NCBI GenBank assembly: GCA_002923315.1
Contig: BEHM01000026.1
Location: 5,001 to 44,244, forward strand
Reading direction: 5' to 3'
Origin: a bacterium HR10
GTDB lineage: Bacteria > Acidobacteriota > Blastocatellia > HR10
DNA: 39,244 nucleotides
Below, one piece after another: positions 24,437-34,323 of this stretch. Positions within the stretch are counted from its first letter, which is position 1. Every line of letters starts with the position of its first letter. The notes beneath the pieces were generated by a model. It searched no databases, was not told where the DNA came from, and saw only the letters and a list, made by a program, of their open reading frames with translations. The translations under genes and the position numbers were made by a program.

Positions 24437-26098
24437 ATGAGACGATGGATCGGTGTACCCCTTGGCGTGTGGCTCATAGGCGGGGGGCTTGTCTTCGGCC
24501 TCCCGCAGGCGACCGCCGAACAGCCGCGAGGGCGCATCTCCGGGCGCGTCCTCTCGACCGAAGGCAAGCCGCTCCCGCGCACCGTCGTGATCGCGCAAAA
24601 GTGGGGCGGAGCTGCTACATCGCTGGCGAAGACGGATCGAAGCGGGCGATATGTGATGGAGGTGGAGCCGGGGACGTATCTCATTCGAGCGGAGAAGGGG
24701 GGATATGTGACTTCGGTGTACAACGTGGAAGGGCGCTCGGACGAACCGACACCGGTGACGGTCGAAGCGGGGAAGAGCGTGGTGGTAGACTTTCGGCTGC
24801 CGCGCGGCGGCGTCATCACCGGACGCATTGTGGATGAAGACGGGGAGCCACTGGTCGGCGCGCTGGTTCAGGTGGAGCGGAAGCCTGAGGACTCGCGCAG
24901 CGTCAGGGCGTGGGGCGGCTCCTTTGGGTCGGCGACGACAGACGATCGCGGCATCTATCGCATTTACGGATTGGCTTCGGGTCGCTATTACGTGAGCGCG
25001 CGAGCGGTCGAGACGCAGGTCGTTCGAATCTCATCCGGGGTTCATTCCTTCCTGCCTCAGGAGGGGGCGGTGACGTACTATCCGGGGGTCTCCTCCCGTC
25101 AGCAAGCCGTTGAGGTCGAAGTCGTCGAGGGGGCCGAGGTGACGGGGATCGACTTCAAGATCGCGCCCGAGAGGGAACGCGTGCTCATCTTTGGCGTCGT
25201 GCGAAAGCGGGAGACCGGAGAGCCCGTACCTGGGGTCTTCGTCGTCGCGGTCTCCGGCACGGGGCCGTCCATTGGTGCCCGAGCGACGACGGACGAACAG
25301 GGGCGATATGAGCTGAAAGGGCTCGATCCCGGGACCTATCGGGTTCAGGTCACGTTCGGCATGCTTCTGGAAGATTACGCGCAACCCCTGCCTCAAGAGG
25401 TGACCATCGAGAGCGAGCCGGTCGAGGTGAATTTCGACTTGGAGCGAGCGGCGGAGATACAGGGGCGCCTCCTCACCGAGGATGGGCGCGTGCCGGAGAA
25501 CGTCACGCGTCTCATGCCGATGGTGCGGGCGAAGGGAGCGGAGCGGACAGCGGGCGTGGCGATCATGCCCCGAGTGGATGCGCAGGGGAATTTCACGCTC
25601 AAGCGGGTGCCGAGCGGCACGTTCCTGCTCGACGTCGCTCTCTGGGATTCGCCCTACTTCGTGCGCGCCGTTCTTCATGAGGATCGGGATGTCACGAATG
25701 AAGGGATCGTCGTCCATCCCGGTGAGCGCGTGACCGACGTGACGATCATCCTCTCAGATGCGGGGGCGATCCTACGAGGACGAGTCCTCGCGAGCGAGGG
25801 GGACACGCCGCTGCCGAATGCGGTGGTTCAGGTGATCCCCGTGGACTTCGCCCGGCGCTTCGCCGAGAAGCGGACGTTGGATGCGCGTTCGATCGTCTCG
25901 GATCAGCAGGGACGGTATGAGCTCACGGGGATTCCGCCGGGGAGGTATTACGTGCTCGTTATGGCGCGGCGTCCGACGTTCTCCCGGCCGGAGGAGTTCC
26001 TCGAATTCCTGACGGCGCGCGCGGCGCAGCTTCCCGTCCTCGACCTTCGACCGCGAGAGACCCGACAGCTCGATGTGCGTCCGATCGTGAAGGAGTGA
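24437..26098 (+). CDS. Secreted protein with five carboxypeptidase-regulatory-like (Ig-fold) repeats
   Basis: A 553-residue exported protein: signal peptide about 1-28 (LGVWLIGGGLVFGLPQATA), then five beta-sandwich repeats of the CarboxypepD_reg type and nothing else. Each repeat opens like GRISGRVLSTEGKPLP and closes like GRYVMEVEPGTYLIRAE; openings are near residues 32, 118, 247, 340 and 440. There is no TonB receptor barrel or catalytic domain, so it is likely a surface or periplasmic binding or structural protein. ATG 24437 follows GGGAGG by seven bases; upstream in-frame starts lack a signal peptide. Such proteins are abundant in Acidobacteriota. Confidence 0.82.
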   Translation: MRRWIGVPLGVWLIGGGLVFGLPQATAEQPRGRISGRVLSTEGKPLPRTVVIAQKWGGAATSLAKTDRSGRYVMEVEPGTYLIRAEKGGYVTSVYNVEGRSDEPTPVTVEAGKSVVVDFRLPRGGVITGRIVDEDGEPLVGALVQVERKPEDSRSVRAWGGSFGSATTDDRGIYRIYGLASGRYYVSARAVETQVVRISSGVHSFLPQEGAVTYYPGVSSRQQAVEVEVVEGAEVTGIDFKIAPERERVLIFGVVRKRETGEPVPGVFVVAVSGTGPSIGARATTDEQGRYELKGLDPGTYRVQVTFGMLLEDYAQPLPQEVTIESEPVEVNFDLERAAEIQGRLLTEDGRVPENVTRLMPMVRAKGAERTAGVAIMPRVDAQGNFTLKRVPSGTFLLDVALWDSPYFVRAVLHEDRDVTNEGIVVHPGERVTDVTIILSDAGAILRGRVLASEGDTPLPNAVVQVIPVDFARRFAEKRTLDARSIVSDQQGRYELTGIPPGRYYVLVMARRPTFSRPEEFLEFLTARAAQLPVLDLRPRETRQLDVRPIVKE

Positions 26099-26106
26099 GT
26101 GATCGA

Positions 26107-26132
26107 GGGCGCCTCCCGCGCGGGAGGCGCCC
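26107..26132. terminator. Bidirectional hairpin between convergent genes
   Basis: A perfect 11-base-pair stem, GGGCGCCTCCC and its complement, with a GCGC loop. It lies between the stops of two convergent genes (26098 and 26146). There is no T-run on either side, so it is either a Rho-assisted terminator or an RNA 3'-end protecting hairpin. Confidence 0.7.
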
Positions 26133-26145
26133 CCATCGGTTCGCA

Positions 26146-29100
26146 TCAGGAGCGCGGACGCTCAATGGGACGGCCCACGAGCACTGTGGGCGCATTGAAG
26201 CGTCGAAGGGTCTCGTTCAACTTCGGCACGTCCTCGCTCAGGAGCCGATTCACCCGCTCGATCTTCTCGGCGAACTCCTGGCGCAGCTCGCCAAGATATT
26301 CCATTTGTGCCGGCGTGGGCGCGGCGTTCGGGCCATCCGTGGCGAAGAAGAGGCCGTTCAATCGCTCCACCAGTCGAGGCCCGGTCATATACGTCGGCAC
26401 GTTCTGCGGACGCGCCAGCTCGTTCTGCAGCGTCTCCACCTGCTTCCGGTGTTCCGAGAGCGCTCGACTCAATTCGGCCGGGACGTCCGCCAGGCGATCG
26501 CGAACCGTGCGCTCGATCTGCTGCAGTTGCTCCCGAAGGCTATCGAGCGCGCGCAAGGCCTCGTTGGTCGCCGAGATCAGGTCGCGCAGCTCGAGCCCGA
26601 CTTCAAGCTGCGCGCGCAGATCGGCGTCAGGGACAGAGATCGTCGGGTCCAGGCGCACCTCGACGGGTTTCTCCAGCGTCTTCTCCCCCACGATCAAGCG
26701 CACGCGGTAGGTTCCGGGCAGCACTTGCGGCCCGCGCGGTCCGCCCACGAATTCCACCTCTTCGGGGCTTGGAGGCCGGCGCACCTTCGGTCCTTCATAG
26801 CGCAAATCCCACGCCGTACGATTCAGCCCTTTCTCCTTCGGAATCTGCGTCAGCTCGCGGATCACTCTCCCCGCGCCGTCGAGAATCTGGATCTTCACCG
26901 TCGTCTTCTCATCGGGCTTCTCGCGCAGATAGTACGTGATGAGCGCTCCGTAGGGGGGGTTCGGCCCGGTGAAGACCTTGTTCCCGATGCCGTAGCGCGT
27001 GAATCGCATGGCGAAGCGCAGGGCCGGCCGGATATCGAACAGGTGCACGTCGCTCCTCACGATCTCAGGACTCATCTGTTGGATCGGCGTCGCATCGTCG
27101 AAGATCCAGATGCTCCGTCCGTGCGTCCCCAGGATGAGGTCGTTCTCCCGCGGATGGATGAGGATGTCGTGCACGGCGACCGTGGGCAGGTTCTTCAGCC
27201 GAAGGGGGATCCAAGTCGTCCCGCCCGTGTAGGAGACGTAGAGCCCGAGCTCCGTCCCGGCATAGAGCAGATTGGGATTCTTCGGGTCCTCGCGCACCAC
27301 CCAGACGTAAGCGCCCTCCGGGAGATTCCCGCTGATATTCGTCCACGTGCGCCCGCCGTCGGTCGTCTTGAAGATGTAGGGGCGGAAGTCATCGAGCATG
27401 TGGCGATCGAAGGCGACGTACGCGATATCGGGGCTTGTGCGCGAGGGCTCGACGTGTGAGACCGGAGAGAACGGGGGCAACCCGGGGACGTTCTTGATGA
27501 CGTTGGTCCAGGTCTTCCCGCCGTCGCGCGTGACCTGGAGATTGCCGTCATCGGTCCCGGCCCAGATCACCCCCGCGCGGACCGGAGATTCGGCCAGGCT
27601 GATGATCGTGCAGTGATATTCGGCCGTCGTGTTCTCAGTCCAGACCGGGCCGCCCGCGTCCTTCTGCTTCTCCGGGTCGTTCGTCGTCAGGTCGGGACTG
27701 ATGACCTGCCATGTCTTGCCGAAATCGGTGGATCGGAAGACGACGTTCCCGCCGTAGTAGACCGTGTTCTTGTCGTGCGGCGAGAGGACGATGGGAGCGT
27801 TCCAGTTGAAGCGATATTTCAACTCGCCCACGGGACCGCCATCGTTGCGGCGCGCTTGCGGGCTGACGTTCTGCTGCTCTCGCGTGCGAAGATCGGTGCG
27901 GAAGAGATTCCCCCCCTGCGACTCGGAGAGGTAGAGATTCGGGTCATCGGGATGGCTGACCACGTGGAAGCCATCGCCGAAGCTCACCATGATCCAGTCG
28001 TCGTTCAAGATGCCCGCCGGTTCGCGCGTGCGGCTGGGGCCGGTCCACGTCCCGTTATCCTGCAGCCCGCCGCTCACCCAGTAGAAGGGCAGACGATTGT
28101 CGGCATGAATCTGATAGAACTGCCCGAGCGGGATGTTGTTGACGTATTCCCACGTCTCCCCGCGATCGTAGGAGACGGCGATCCCCCCGTCATTCCCCTG
28201 CCACAGGCGATACGGGTTCGTGGGGTCAATCCAGAGCGTGTGATAATCGCTGTGCGTGCGCGCGGAGATGCGACGGAACGTTCGCCCGCCGTCAATCGAG
28301 ACGAAGAGGTTGGAGGCGATGGCGTAGATGCGGTTCTCGTCCCAGGGGTCCACGCGCAGATCGGCGTAGTAGAACCCGCGCGAGACGATGCGCACCTCGC
28401 GCGAGACTTCGCGGAAGGTCTCGCCGCGATCGTCGGAGCGGAAGAGCGTGCCCTCCTTGGACTCCGCGATGACGTACACGACCTGCGGATTGCTCGGCGC
28501 GACCTTCACGCCGATGCGACCGAGCAGCTTCGGCAGCCCGCGCTCGAGCTTCTTCCACGTCCGTCCGCCGTCCACGGATTTGAAGACGCCGCCCCTCTCG
28601 CTCCCGCTGCGATGGGTCCAGGGTTTGCGCTCAAAATGCCACATCGCGGCGTAGAGGATGTTCGGATTGCTCGGGTCCATGTCCATGTCGGAGACGCCGT
28701 GTTGCGCGTCAATATAGAGCACCTTCTGCCACGTGCGCCCGCCATCGGTCGTCATGAAGACGCCCCGCTCCTCGTTGGGACCGAACGCGTGGCCGACGGC
28801 GCCCACATAGACGATGTCTGGGTTGTGGGGATGAATCAGAATCCGCGAGATGTGCCGCGTGTCTCGGAGGCCGAGATGCTGCCACGTCTTCCCGCCGTCG
28901 GTGGATTTGTACACCCCGTCGCCGAAGGAGACGCTATTGCGCGTGTTCGATTCGCCCGTCCCCACCCAGATGACGTCGGGATTTTTCGGATCAATGGCGA
29001 TGTCGCCAATGGAGATCGTGTTTTGCCGATCGAAGATCGGCGTCCACGTGATCCCGCCGTTGGTCGTCTTCCACAACCCGCCGGAGGCTGTCGCCACGTA

Positions 29101-29376
29101 GACGATGTTGGGGTTGCCGGGCACGCCTTCGATATCGGTCGTGCGCCCACCCATGATGGCCGGCCCGATGTTCCGCCATTCCAGGTTCTCGAAGAGCGAA
29201 GGATCAATCTGCGGGCGCGCTTGGTCTGACGCCGGGCGCGATTGTCCAGGGGGTTCTCCAAGAGCGCGCGAGACGAACGAGAGGCTCAGGCCCATGATGA
29301 GAAGAAACGCGGTGCAGCGTGGGAACCATCGCGATACACATGTGGGGCGCGAGCCCCGAAGACGACCTTCTCGCAT
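26146..29376 (-). CDS. Large secreted sortilin/VPS10-like Asp-box beta-propeller protein
   Basis: A 1076-residue exported protein. Signal peptide at about 1-40 (TAFLLIMGLSLSFVSRALG). From about residue 60 to 780 there are many Asp-box turns of the type S/T-x-D-x-G-x-T-W (TTNGGITW, STDGGKTW, TTDGGRTW, SVDGGRTW, SIDGGRTF, SYDRGETW, STDFGKTW, TRDGGKTW), marking one or two large propellers. Residues about 830-900 look like a beta-sandwich module, and 920-1060 are helical and probably coiled coil. Database relatives are often labelled glycosyl hydrolase, but I see no clear catalytic site. ATG 29376 follows a strong GGAGGAGGGGAG site. A promoter is visible upstream; no partner gene is nearby. Confidence 0.85.
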   Translation of the reverse strand: MREGRLRGSRPTCVSRWFPRCTAFLLIMGLSLSFVSRALGEPPGQSRPASDQARPQIDPSLFENLEWRNIGPAIMGGRTTDIEGVPGNPNIVYVATASGGLWKTTNGGITWTPIFDRQNTISIGDIAIDPKNPDVIWVGTGESNTRNSVSFGDGVYKSTDGGKTWQHLGLRDTRHISRILIHPHNPDIVYVGAVGHAFGPNEERGVFMTTDGGRTWQKVLYIDAQHGVSDMDMDPSNPNILYAAMWHFERKPWTHRSGSERGGVFKSVDGGRTWKKLERGLPKLLGRIGVKVAPSNPQVVYVIAESKEGTLFRSDDRGETFREVSREVRIVSRGFYYADLRVDPWDENRIYAIASNLFVSIDGGRTFRRISARTHSDYHTLWIDPTNPYRLWQGNDGGIAVSYDRGETWEYVNNIPLGQFYQIHADNRLPFYWVSGGLQDNGTWTGPSRTREPAGILNDDWIMVSFGDGFHVVSHPDDPNLYLSESQGGNLFRTDLRTREQQNVSPQARRNDGGPVGELKYRFNWNAPIVLSPHDKNTVYYGGNVVFRSTDFGKTWQVISPDLTTNDPEKQKDAGGPVWTENTTAEYHCTIISLAESPVRAGVIWAGTDDGNLQVTRDGGKTWTNVIKNVPGLPPFSPVSHVEPSRTSPDIAYVAFDRHMLDDFRPYIFKTTDGGRTWTNISGNLPEGAYVWVVREDPKNPNLLYAGTELGLYVSYTGGTTWIPLRLKNLPTVAVHDILIHPRENDLILGTHGRSIWIFDDATPIQQMSPEIVRSDVHLFDIRPALRFAMRFTRYGIGNKVFTGPNPPYGALITYYLREKPDEKTTVKIQILDGAGRVIRELTQIPKEKGLNRTAWDLRYEGPKVRRPPSPEEVEFVGGPRGPQVLPGTYRVRLIVGEKTLEKPVEVRLDPTISVPDADLRAQLEVGLELRDLISATNEALRALDSLREQLQQIERTVRDRLADVPAELSRALSEHRKQVETLQNELARPQNVPTYMTGPRLVERLNGLFFATDGPNAAPTPAQMEYLGELRQEFAEKIERVNRLLSEDVPKLNETLRRFNAPTVLVGRPIERPRS

Positions 29377-29422
29377 ACTCCCCTCCTCCTCTCTGAAATC
29401 TCCCATCCCCGAGCCGGGGCAA

Positions 29423-29452
29423 ATTCTATGAGGCGCGCTTCGCCGTGGTCAA
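29423..29452 (-). promoter_or_regulatory. Promoter of the sortilin-like gene
   Basis: On the minus strand, TTGACC (29447-29452), an 18-base spacer and TAGAAT (29423-29428). A small CCCCG/CGGGG hairpin (29407-29419) would lie at the start of the leader. The rest of the 311-base gap up to glpD (29453-29687) shows no gene, repeat or RNA that I recognise. Confidence 0.65.
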
Positions 29453-29687
29453 GTACATGTGGCGACTGGCGAGCCCGTGGCACATGGAGCGATCAGGACG
29501 CGCGCCATCCGCGTGGGCCCCTTCATCCGCGCGAGCGGTTTTGAGCTCACCCCTCTGCCGCATGGAGCCCGCCACGCAGACGCCCGAATATAGCCCGGGG
29601 CGAATGTGGCGAGCCCTGGAACGCGAAGGGGGCGGCCCATGGCATGGGCGCACGCGGTGAATAGCCTCGACCACGTGCTCGCTTCCC

Positions 29688-31334
29688 TCATCCGGGGAGG
29701 GGCATGGGCTTGAAGATGCGGAATGTCCGGGCGAGTTCCTCGCGATAGGCGGCGATCTCTTCCTGCACGCGCGATTCCTCCCAGCCGAGATAGGCGCCCA
29801 TCAGGCGCGCGGCGGCCGGAGCGCAGCTCAGGCCCAGGCAGCGACTCCAGCCGATGGCCGTGCGCCGCAGGAAGATGTCGGCCAGGCGCACAGCATACTC
29901 GCGCTCAAGCGCGTAGAGGATCTGAGCGCGAATGTCGGGATGGTGCGGACAGAGGCGTTCGCCGAGCGCGCGATCCGATTCCACGAGGGCGAGGACTTCC
30001 GCGCTCAGGCTCCCGTACAACTCCATGAGCTGCGCGGCCGAATCCGCCGTGATGCCGAGACCTCGCGCCGCTCTCAGGATCTCGGAGGGGACGAAGGGCG
30101 CCCCTCCGGGCAACGGCCTCAGACGCTCGCTCGCGACGCGCGCGCGTTCGCTCTCCGGGAGCCGGAGCTTTCGGCAAGCGAGCGTCACGACCTCGTCGGC
30201 GAGATGCCGATAGGGGGTGATCTTCCCTCCGATGATGGAGAGGAGCCCGGCGATCCCATCCTCGCGCTCGTGATCGCGAATGATGTGGCGACGCGTGATG
30301 GCGCCTTCGGGCACGCCCGGTCGGTACGGAAGCGGGCGCACGCCGGAATAGGCGTACTGCACATCTTCGCGTCGAAGGCGCGGGCCGAGCAATCGGCGCG
30401 CTTCATTCAGGAGATACGCGATCTCCTCATCGTCAGCGCACGCGTCATTGGCATCGCCGTCATATCGGATGTCCGTTGTGCCGATGAGCACGCTGTCTCT
30501 CCAGGGCACGATGAAGAAGGGCCGTCCATCGGCGCGCGCGGCCGCATAGAGGGCATGGCGCAAGGGCCACGCGTTGGGGAGGACGAGGTGGCTGCCTTTG
30601 GTCCCGCCGATGAATCGGGGCATCGCGCGCGGAAGCCGTTGGCACACGGCATCCACCCACGGGCCGGCGGCATTGATGACCAAGCGCGCGCGAACCCGGA
30701 CCTCTGCACCGCTCATGCGATCGCGCACCCGCGCGCCGCGCACGGCCCCATCCTCGATGAGCAGCTCGGTGACCTCGGCATAGTTGCGCACATCGGCGCC
30801 CTGCTCTTCGGCTGCGCGAACGTTCTCGATGACGAGGCGCTCGGGATACACCACTTGCGCGTCGAAGTAGAGAAAAGCGGCGCGCACCTCATCGAGCACC
30901 AGCGCCGGTTCCCGCGCGCGCACATCGGCGAGCGAGAGTCGGTGATGCGCGGGCAGGCTCTTGCCAAGCGCGAGCAGATCGTACAGCGTCAGCCCGAGCC
31001 GAACGCTGAGCGGCCGATAGGGACCGTCACGGTGAATGAGGATGAGAAAGGGCAGAGGACGGACCAGGTGGGGGGCCAGGCGCAGCAGCGCCTCGCGTTC
31101 GCGCAACGATTCGAAGACCAGGCTGAATTCCCCATGCTCCAGATACCGCAAGCCTCCATGAATGAGCTTGGTCGAACGGCTCGTCGTCCCGCTGCCGAAA
31201 TCGTGGCGTTCGAGGAGCAGCGTCGCGAGCCCGCGTCGTGCCGCTTCGTGCGCGATGCCCGCCCCGTTGATCCCTCCGCCGATGATGAGGAGATCGTAGG
31301 TTCGCTCGCTCATCCGGTGCAGGCGATGGGTCAT
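29688..31334 (-). CDS. glpD: Glycerol-3-phosphate dehydrogenase, FAD-dependent
   Basis: Membrane-associated flavoenzyme that oxidises glycerol-3-phosphate to dihydroxyacetone phosphate and passes electrons to quinone. The 548 residues open with the FAD motif LLIIGGGINGAGIAHEAARR (15-34), then STKLIHGGLRYLEHGEFSLV and, later, VINAAGPWVDAV and SIIGGKITPYRHLAD, all GlpD hallmarks, with the C-terminal helical cap. I start at ATG 31334, seven bases after GGGGGGAGG; the open frame continues upstream into glpK without similarity. It lies 31 bases after glpK, the usual glycerol-use pair. Confidence 0.95.
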   Translation of the reverse strand: MTHRLHRMSERTYDLLIIGGGINGAGIAHEAARRGLATLLLERHDFGSGTTSRSTKLIHGGLRYLEHGEFSLVFESLREREALLRLAPHLVRPLPFLILIHRDGPYRPLSVRLGLTLYDLLALGKSLPAHHRLSLADVRAREPALVLDEVRAAFLYFDAQVVYPERLVIENVRAAEEQGADVRNYAEVTELLIEDGAVRGARVRDRMSGAEVRVRARLVINAAGPWVDAVCQRLPRAMPRFIGGTKGSHLVLPNAWPLRHALYAAARADGRPFFIVPWRDSVLIGTTDIRYDGDANDACADDEEIAYLLNEARRLLGPRLRREDVQYAYSGVRPLPYRPGVPEGAITRRHIIRDHEREDGIAGLLSIIGGKITPYRHLADEVVTLACRKLRLPESERARVASERLRPLPGGAPFVPSEILRAARGLGITADSAAQLMELYGSLSAEVLALVESDRALGERLCPHHPDIRAQILYALEREYAVRLADIFLRRTAIGWSRCLGLSCAPAAARLMGAYLGWEESRVQEEIAAYREELARTFRIFKPMPLPG

Positions 31335-31365
31335 TTCGAGCCTCCCCCCGTGGGGACTCGCGCCT

Positions 31366-32865
31366 TCACATCCCCTCGCGTTCCGCCCAGGCGCGTGCGC
31401 GCTCAACAGCGCGCTTCCATCCGCGATAGAGCGCTTCGCGTTCGTCCGCCGGCATCTGCGGCAGAAAGCGGCGTTCCATCTGCCAGTGGCGCGCGATCTC
31501 CTCCGTGTTCCTCCAGATCCCGACGGCCAGTCCGGCCAGGTAGGCGGCTCCGAGAGCCGTCGTCTCGGTGATCGCCGGTCGAACCACGGGCCGGCCCAGG
31601 AGATCGGCCTGGATCTGCAGCAAGAGATCATTGCGCGCTGCGCCACCATCGGCACGTAACTCCTGCAGCGCGATTCCTGAACGCTCTTCCATCGCCTCGA
31701 TGACATCCCGAACCTGGAAGGCGATGGCTTCAAGGGTCGCGCGGGCCAGATGCGCGCGATGTGTGCTTCGCGTGATGCCGAGAATCGCTCCTCGCGCGTA
31801 CATGTCCCAGTAGGGGGCTCCCAGGCCCACGAAGGCTGGAACGACGTAGACCCCTTCGCTCGACGGCACGGTGCGGGCCAGCTCTTCCACTTCATCCGTC
31901 GAGCGGATGATCCCCAGCCCATCGCGCAGCCACTGCACCGCGGCTCCGGCGATGAAGATGCTTCCTTCGAGGGCATATCGCACGCCCTCGCGCAATCCGA
32001 CGGCGATGGTCGTCAGAATGCCGTGGCGCGCGGGCGCAGGGGTCGAGCCCGTCTGCAGGAGCACGAAACATCCCGTCCCGTAGGTGGCTTTCGCCATGCC
32101 GGGATGAAAGCACGCTTGGCCGAAGAGCGCTGCCTGCTGGTCGCCGGCATTCCCGGCGATCGGAATCGGTGCGCCGAAGATCGCGCGCTCGGTCTCTCCG
32201 TAGACCTCGCTCGAGGCGCGCACCTCCGGCAGCAACTCGCGCGGGATGTCGAGCCGCTGTCGGATCTCTTCATCCCAGGCGCACGTGTGGATATTGTAGA
32301 GCATCGTGCGCGAAGCGTTCGAGGGATCAGTCACATGCACGCGCCCTCCAGTGAGCTTCCAGATCAACCAGGTGTCCACCGTCCCGAAGCAGAGCTCACC
32401 CCGTCGCGCCCGCTCGCGCGCTCCGGGGACGTGGTCGAGGAGCCATCGGATCTTCGTCCCGGAGAAGTAGGCGTCGAGCACCAAGCCCGTGCGCTCCAGG
32501 ATCACGCGATCGAACCCCTCTCGGCGCAAGTCTTCACACAGCGGAGCCGTGCGCCGGCATTGCCAGACGATCGCGTGGTGAATGGGCCGACCCGTCGTTC
32601 GCTCCCAGAGGATCGTCGTCTCGCGCTGGTTCGTGATCCCGATGGCCGCGACCTCCGATGGCGCGATCCTCGCGGCGCGAAGCGCCTCCTGAGCGGCCTC
32701 CCGCTGCGAATCCCAGATCTCCTCGGGATCATGCTCGACCCATCCGGGGCGCGGGTAGATCTGGCGGAACTCGCGTTGGGCGAAGCCACGAATTCGCCCC
32801 TCGATGTCGAAGAGAAGAGCGCGCGAGCTCGATGTCCCTTGATCCAGAGCCAGGATATAGCTCAC
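31366..32865 (-). CDS. glpK: Glycerol kinase
   Basis: Phosphorylates glycerol with ATP to glycerol-3-phosphate. The 499-residue product is the normal length and has [13 protein letters not shown] (8-20), [39 protein letters not shown] and, near the C-terminus, [20 protein letters not shown], covering the FGGY kinase signatures. It begins with GTG (32863-32865), with GGGAGAG six bases upstream. glmM is 21 bases upstream and glpD 31 bases downstream. No glycerol facilitator gene is present nearby. Confidence 0.96.
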   Translation of the reverse strand: MSYILALDQGTSSSRALLFDIEGRIRGFAQREFRQIYPRPGWVEHDPEEIWDSQREAAQEALRAARIAPSEVAAIGITNQRETTILWERTTGRPIHHAIVWQCRRTAPLCEDLRREGFDRVILERTGLVLDAYFSGTKIRWLLDHVPGARERARRGELCFGTVDTWLIWKLTGGRVHVTDPSNASRTMLYNIHTCAWDEEIRQRLDIPRELLPEVRASSEVYGETERAIFGAPIPIAGNAGDQQAALFGQACFHPGMAKATYGTGCFVLLQTGSTPAPARHGILTTIAVGLREGVRYALEGSIFIAGAAVQWLRDGLGIIRSTDEVEELARTVPSSEGVYVVPAFVGLGAPYWDMYARGAILGITRSTHRAHLARATLEAIAFQVRDVIEAMEERSGIALQELRADGGAARNDLLLQIQADLLGRPVVRPAITETTALGAAYLAGLAVGIWRNTEEIARHWQMERRFLPQMPADEREALYRGWKRAVERARAWAEREGM

Positions 32866-32886
32866 GACCGTCTCTCCCTCAGTCTT

Positions 32887-34287
32887 TCACTGCCCGGATG
32901 AACCCGCATCCGGCGCTCCCAAATGGCGGCGGATCACCTCGGCCAAGGTCACGGCGACCTCGCGCACGAGATGTTCGCTCTCGGCTTCGACCATCACGCG
33001 CGCGACCGGCTCCGTCCCCGAATATCGGACGAGCACGCGCCCGCGTTCGCCCAGCTGCGCTCGCGCTTCCGCTAAGGCGTGGAGGAATCCGGGAATTGTC
33101 TCCAGCGGCGGCTTCTCTCGAACGCGCACATTGACGAGGTGTTGCGGGTAGCGCGTGAACCCACGGCGCAACTCGGCGAGGTCGCGCCCGGTCTCTCGCA
33201 TGACGTTCAGGACGATGAGCGCCGTGAGCAGAGCGTCACCGATCGGGCTGATCTCAGGCAGGATGAGGTGTCCCGATGGTTCTCCGCCCAGCGAGGCTCC
33301 TCGCTCCAGCAATTGCTCCAGCACATACCGATCTCCCACCTTCGTCCGCACGAGCGCGATCCCCCGCCGCGCGAGCGCTTGCTCCAGGCCGAAGTTCGTC
33401 ATCTCCGTTCCGACGACCACATTCCCCCGCAATCGTCCGCGCTCCTGAAGATGCGTGGCGAGGATGTAGAGCAGGTCATCGCCGTCGAGGATCTCCCCCT
33501 CTCGGCTCACGAAGACCACGCGGTCCGCATCCCCATCCACCGCCAGTCCTACATCGCATCCGCGCTCCTGGACGACGCGACGCACCGTCTCAGGATAGAG
33601 CGATCCGCAATGGTGATTGATGTTACGCCCGTCAGGGGCGACGCCGACAGCTTCAACCTGCGCGCCCAGCTCCTCCAGAAGTCGAGGGCCGAGCCGATAA
33701 GCCGCTCCATGCGCGCCGTCAAAGCCCACGCGCCATCCCGCGAGCGGTCGGCTCTCCGAAGTCCCCATCGCGCGCTCGCGCACGAAGTGGAGATATTCGG
33801 CAGCGAAGCGCTCGCTCTCCGGCGACAGCAGCTCCTCTGGGGCCACCGGCACTTCCCGACATCGCGCTTCGACATCCGGATCGTGCGCGAGCGCCGCGAT
33901 CTCGCGCTCGATGGCCACCTCCTGCTCGTCGTCGAGTTTCATCCCGCGGGCGGAGAAGACCTTGATCCCATTGTCGGGATACGGGTTGTGCGAAGCGGAG
34001 ATGACGACCCCCGCATCCAGCTCCGCATGAGCGAGCACGAGATAGGCGATGCCGGGCGTTGTGAAGATCCCGGCGCTCACCACATCGCCTCCGGCTGCGC
34101 GCACGCCGGCCACGAGGAGACGTTCGATCCAGGGGCCGGACTCCCGCGTATCGCGCCCAAGGAGCACGCGCAGCGGCCGGCCCAGGACACGCACAAGGGC
34201 CATCCCGCAGGCGAAGATCGTCTGCTCGTCCAGGGGGTACTCGCCCGCGATTCCCCGAATCCCGTCCGTTCCGAAGAGTCGAGCCAT
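32887..34287 (-). CDS. glmM: Phosphoglucosamine mutase
   Basis: Interconverts glucosamine-6-phosphate and glucosamine-1-phosphate for peptidoglycan and lipopolysaccharide precursors. The 466 residues start MARLFGTDGIRGIAGEYPL; the phosphorylated Ser99 is in ISASHNP, the metal loop is DGDADRV, and the C-terminal phosphate loop is VRYSGTEPVARVM. ATG 34287 follows GAGGAGAG. It lies 36 bases after cdaR and 21 before glpK. In Firmicutes cdaA-cdaR-glmM is a conserved trio in which CdaA and GlmM interact; the same trio is kept here. Confidence 0.96.
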   Translation of the reverse strand: MARLFGTDGIRGIAGEYPLDEQTIFACGMALVRVLGRPLRVLLGRDTRESGPWIERLLVAGVRAAGGDVVSAGIFTTPGIAYLVLAHAELDAGVVISASHNPYPDNGIKVFSARGMKLDDEQEVAIEREIAALAHDPDVEARCREVPVAPEELLSPESERFAAEYLHFVRERAMGTSESRPLAGWRVGFDGAHGAAYRLGPRLLEELGAQVEAVGVAPDGRNINHHCGSLYPETVRRVVQERGCDVGLAVDGDADRVVFVSREGEILDGDDLLYILATHLQERGRLRGNVVVGTEMTNFGLEQALARRGIALVRTKVGDRYVLEQLLERGASLGGEPSGHLILPEISPIGDALLTALIVLNVMRETGRDLAELRRGFTRYPQHLVNVRVREKPPLETIPGFLHALAEARAQLGERGRVLVRYSGTEPVARVMVEAESEHLVREVAVTLAEVIRRHLGAPDAGSSGQ

Positions 34288-34323
34288 CGTCTCTCCTCTC
34301 GCGCGATCTCGATGACGACCTCG

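Noticed and set aside
26095-29229. Long plus-strand open frames (454 and 538 codons) opposite the sortilin-like gene
   Set aside because: Antisense shadows with biased His/Arg/Val content. The minus strand carries regular Asp-box repeats and a signal peptide.
31335-31976. In-frame N-terminal extension of glpD reaching into glpK
   Set aside because: The extra residues lie antiphase over glpK on the same strand and show no similarity to GlpD, while ATG 31334 has an excellent ribosome site.
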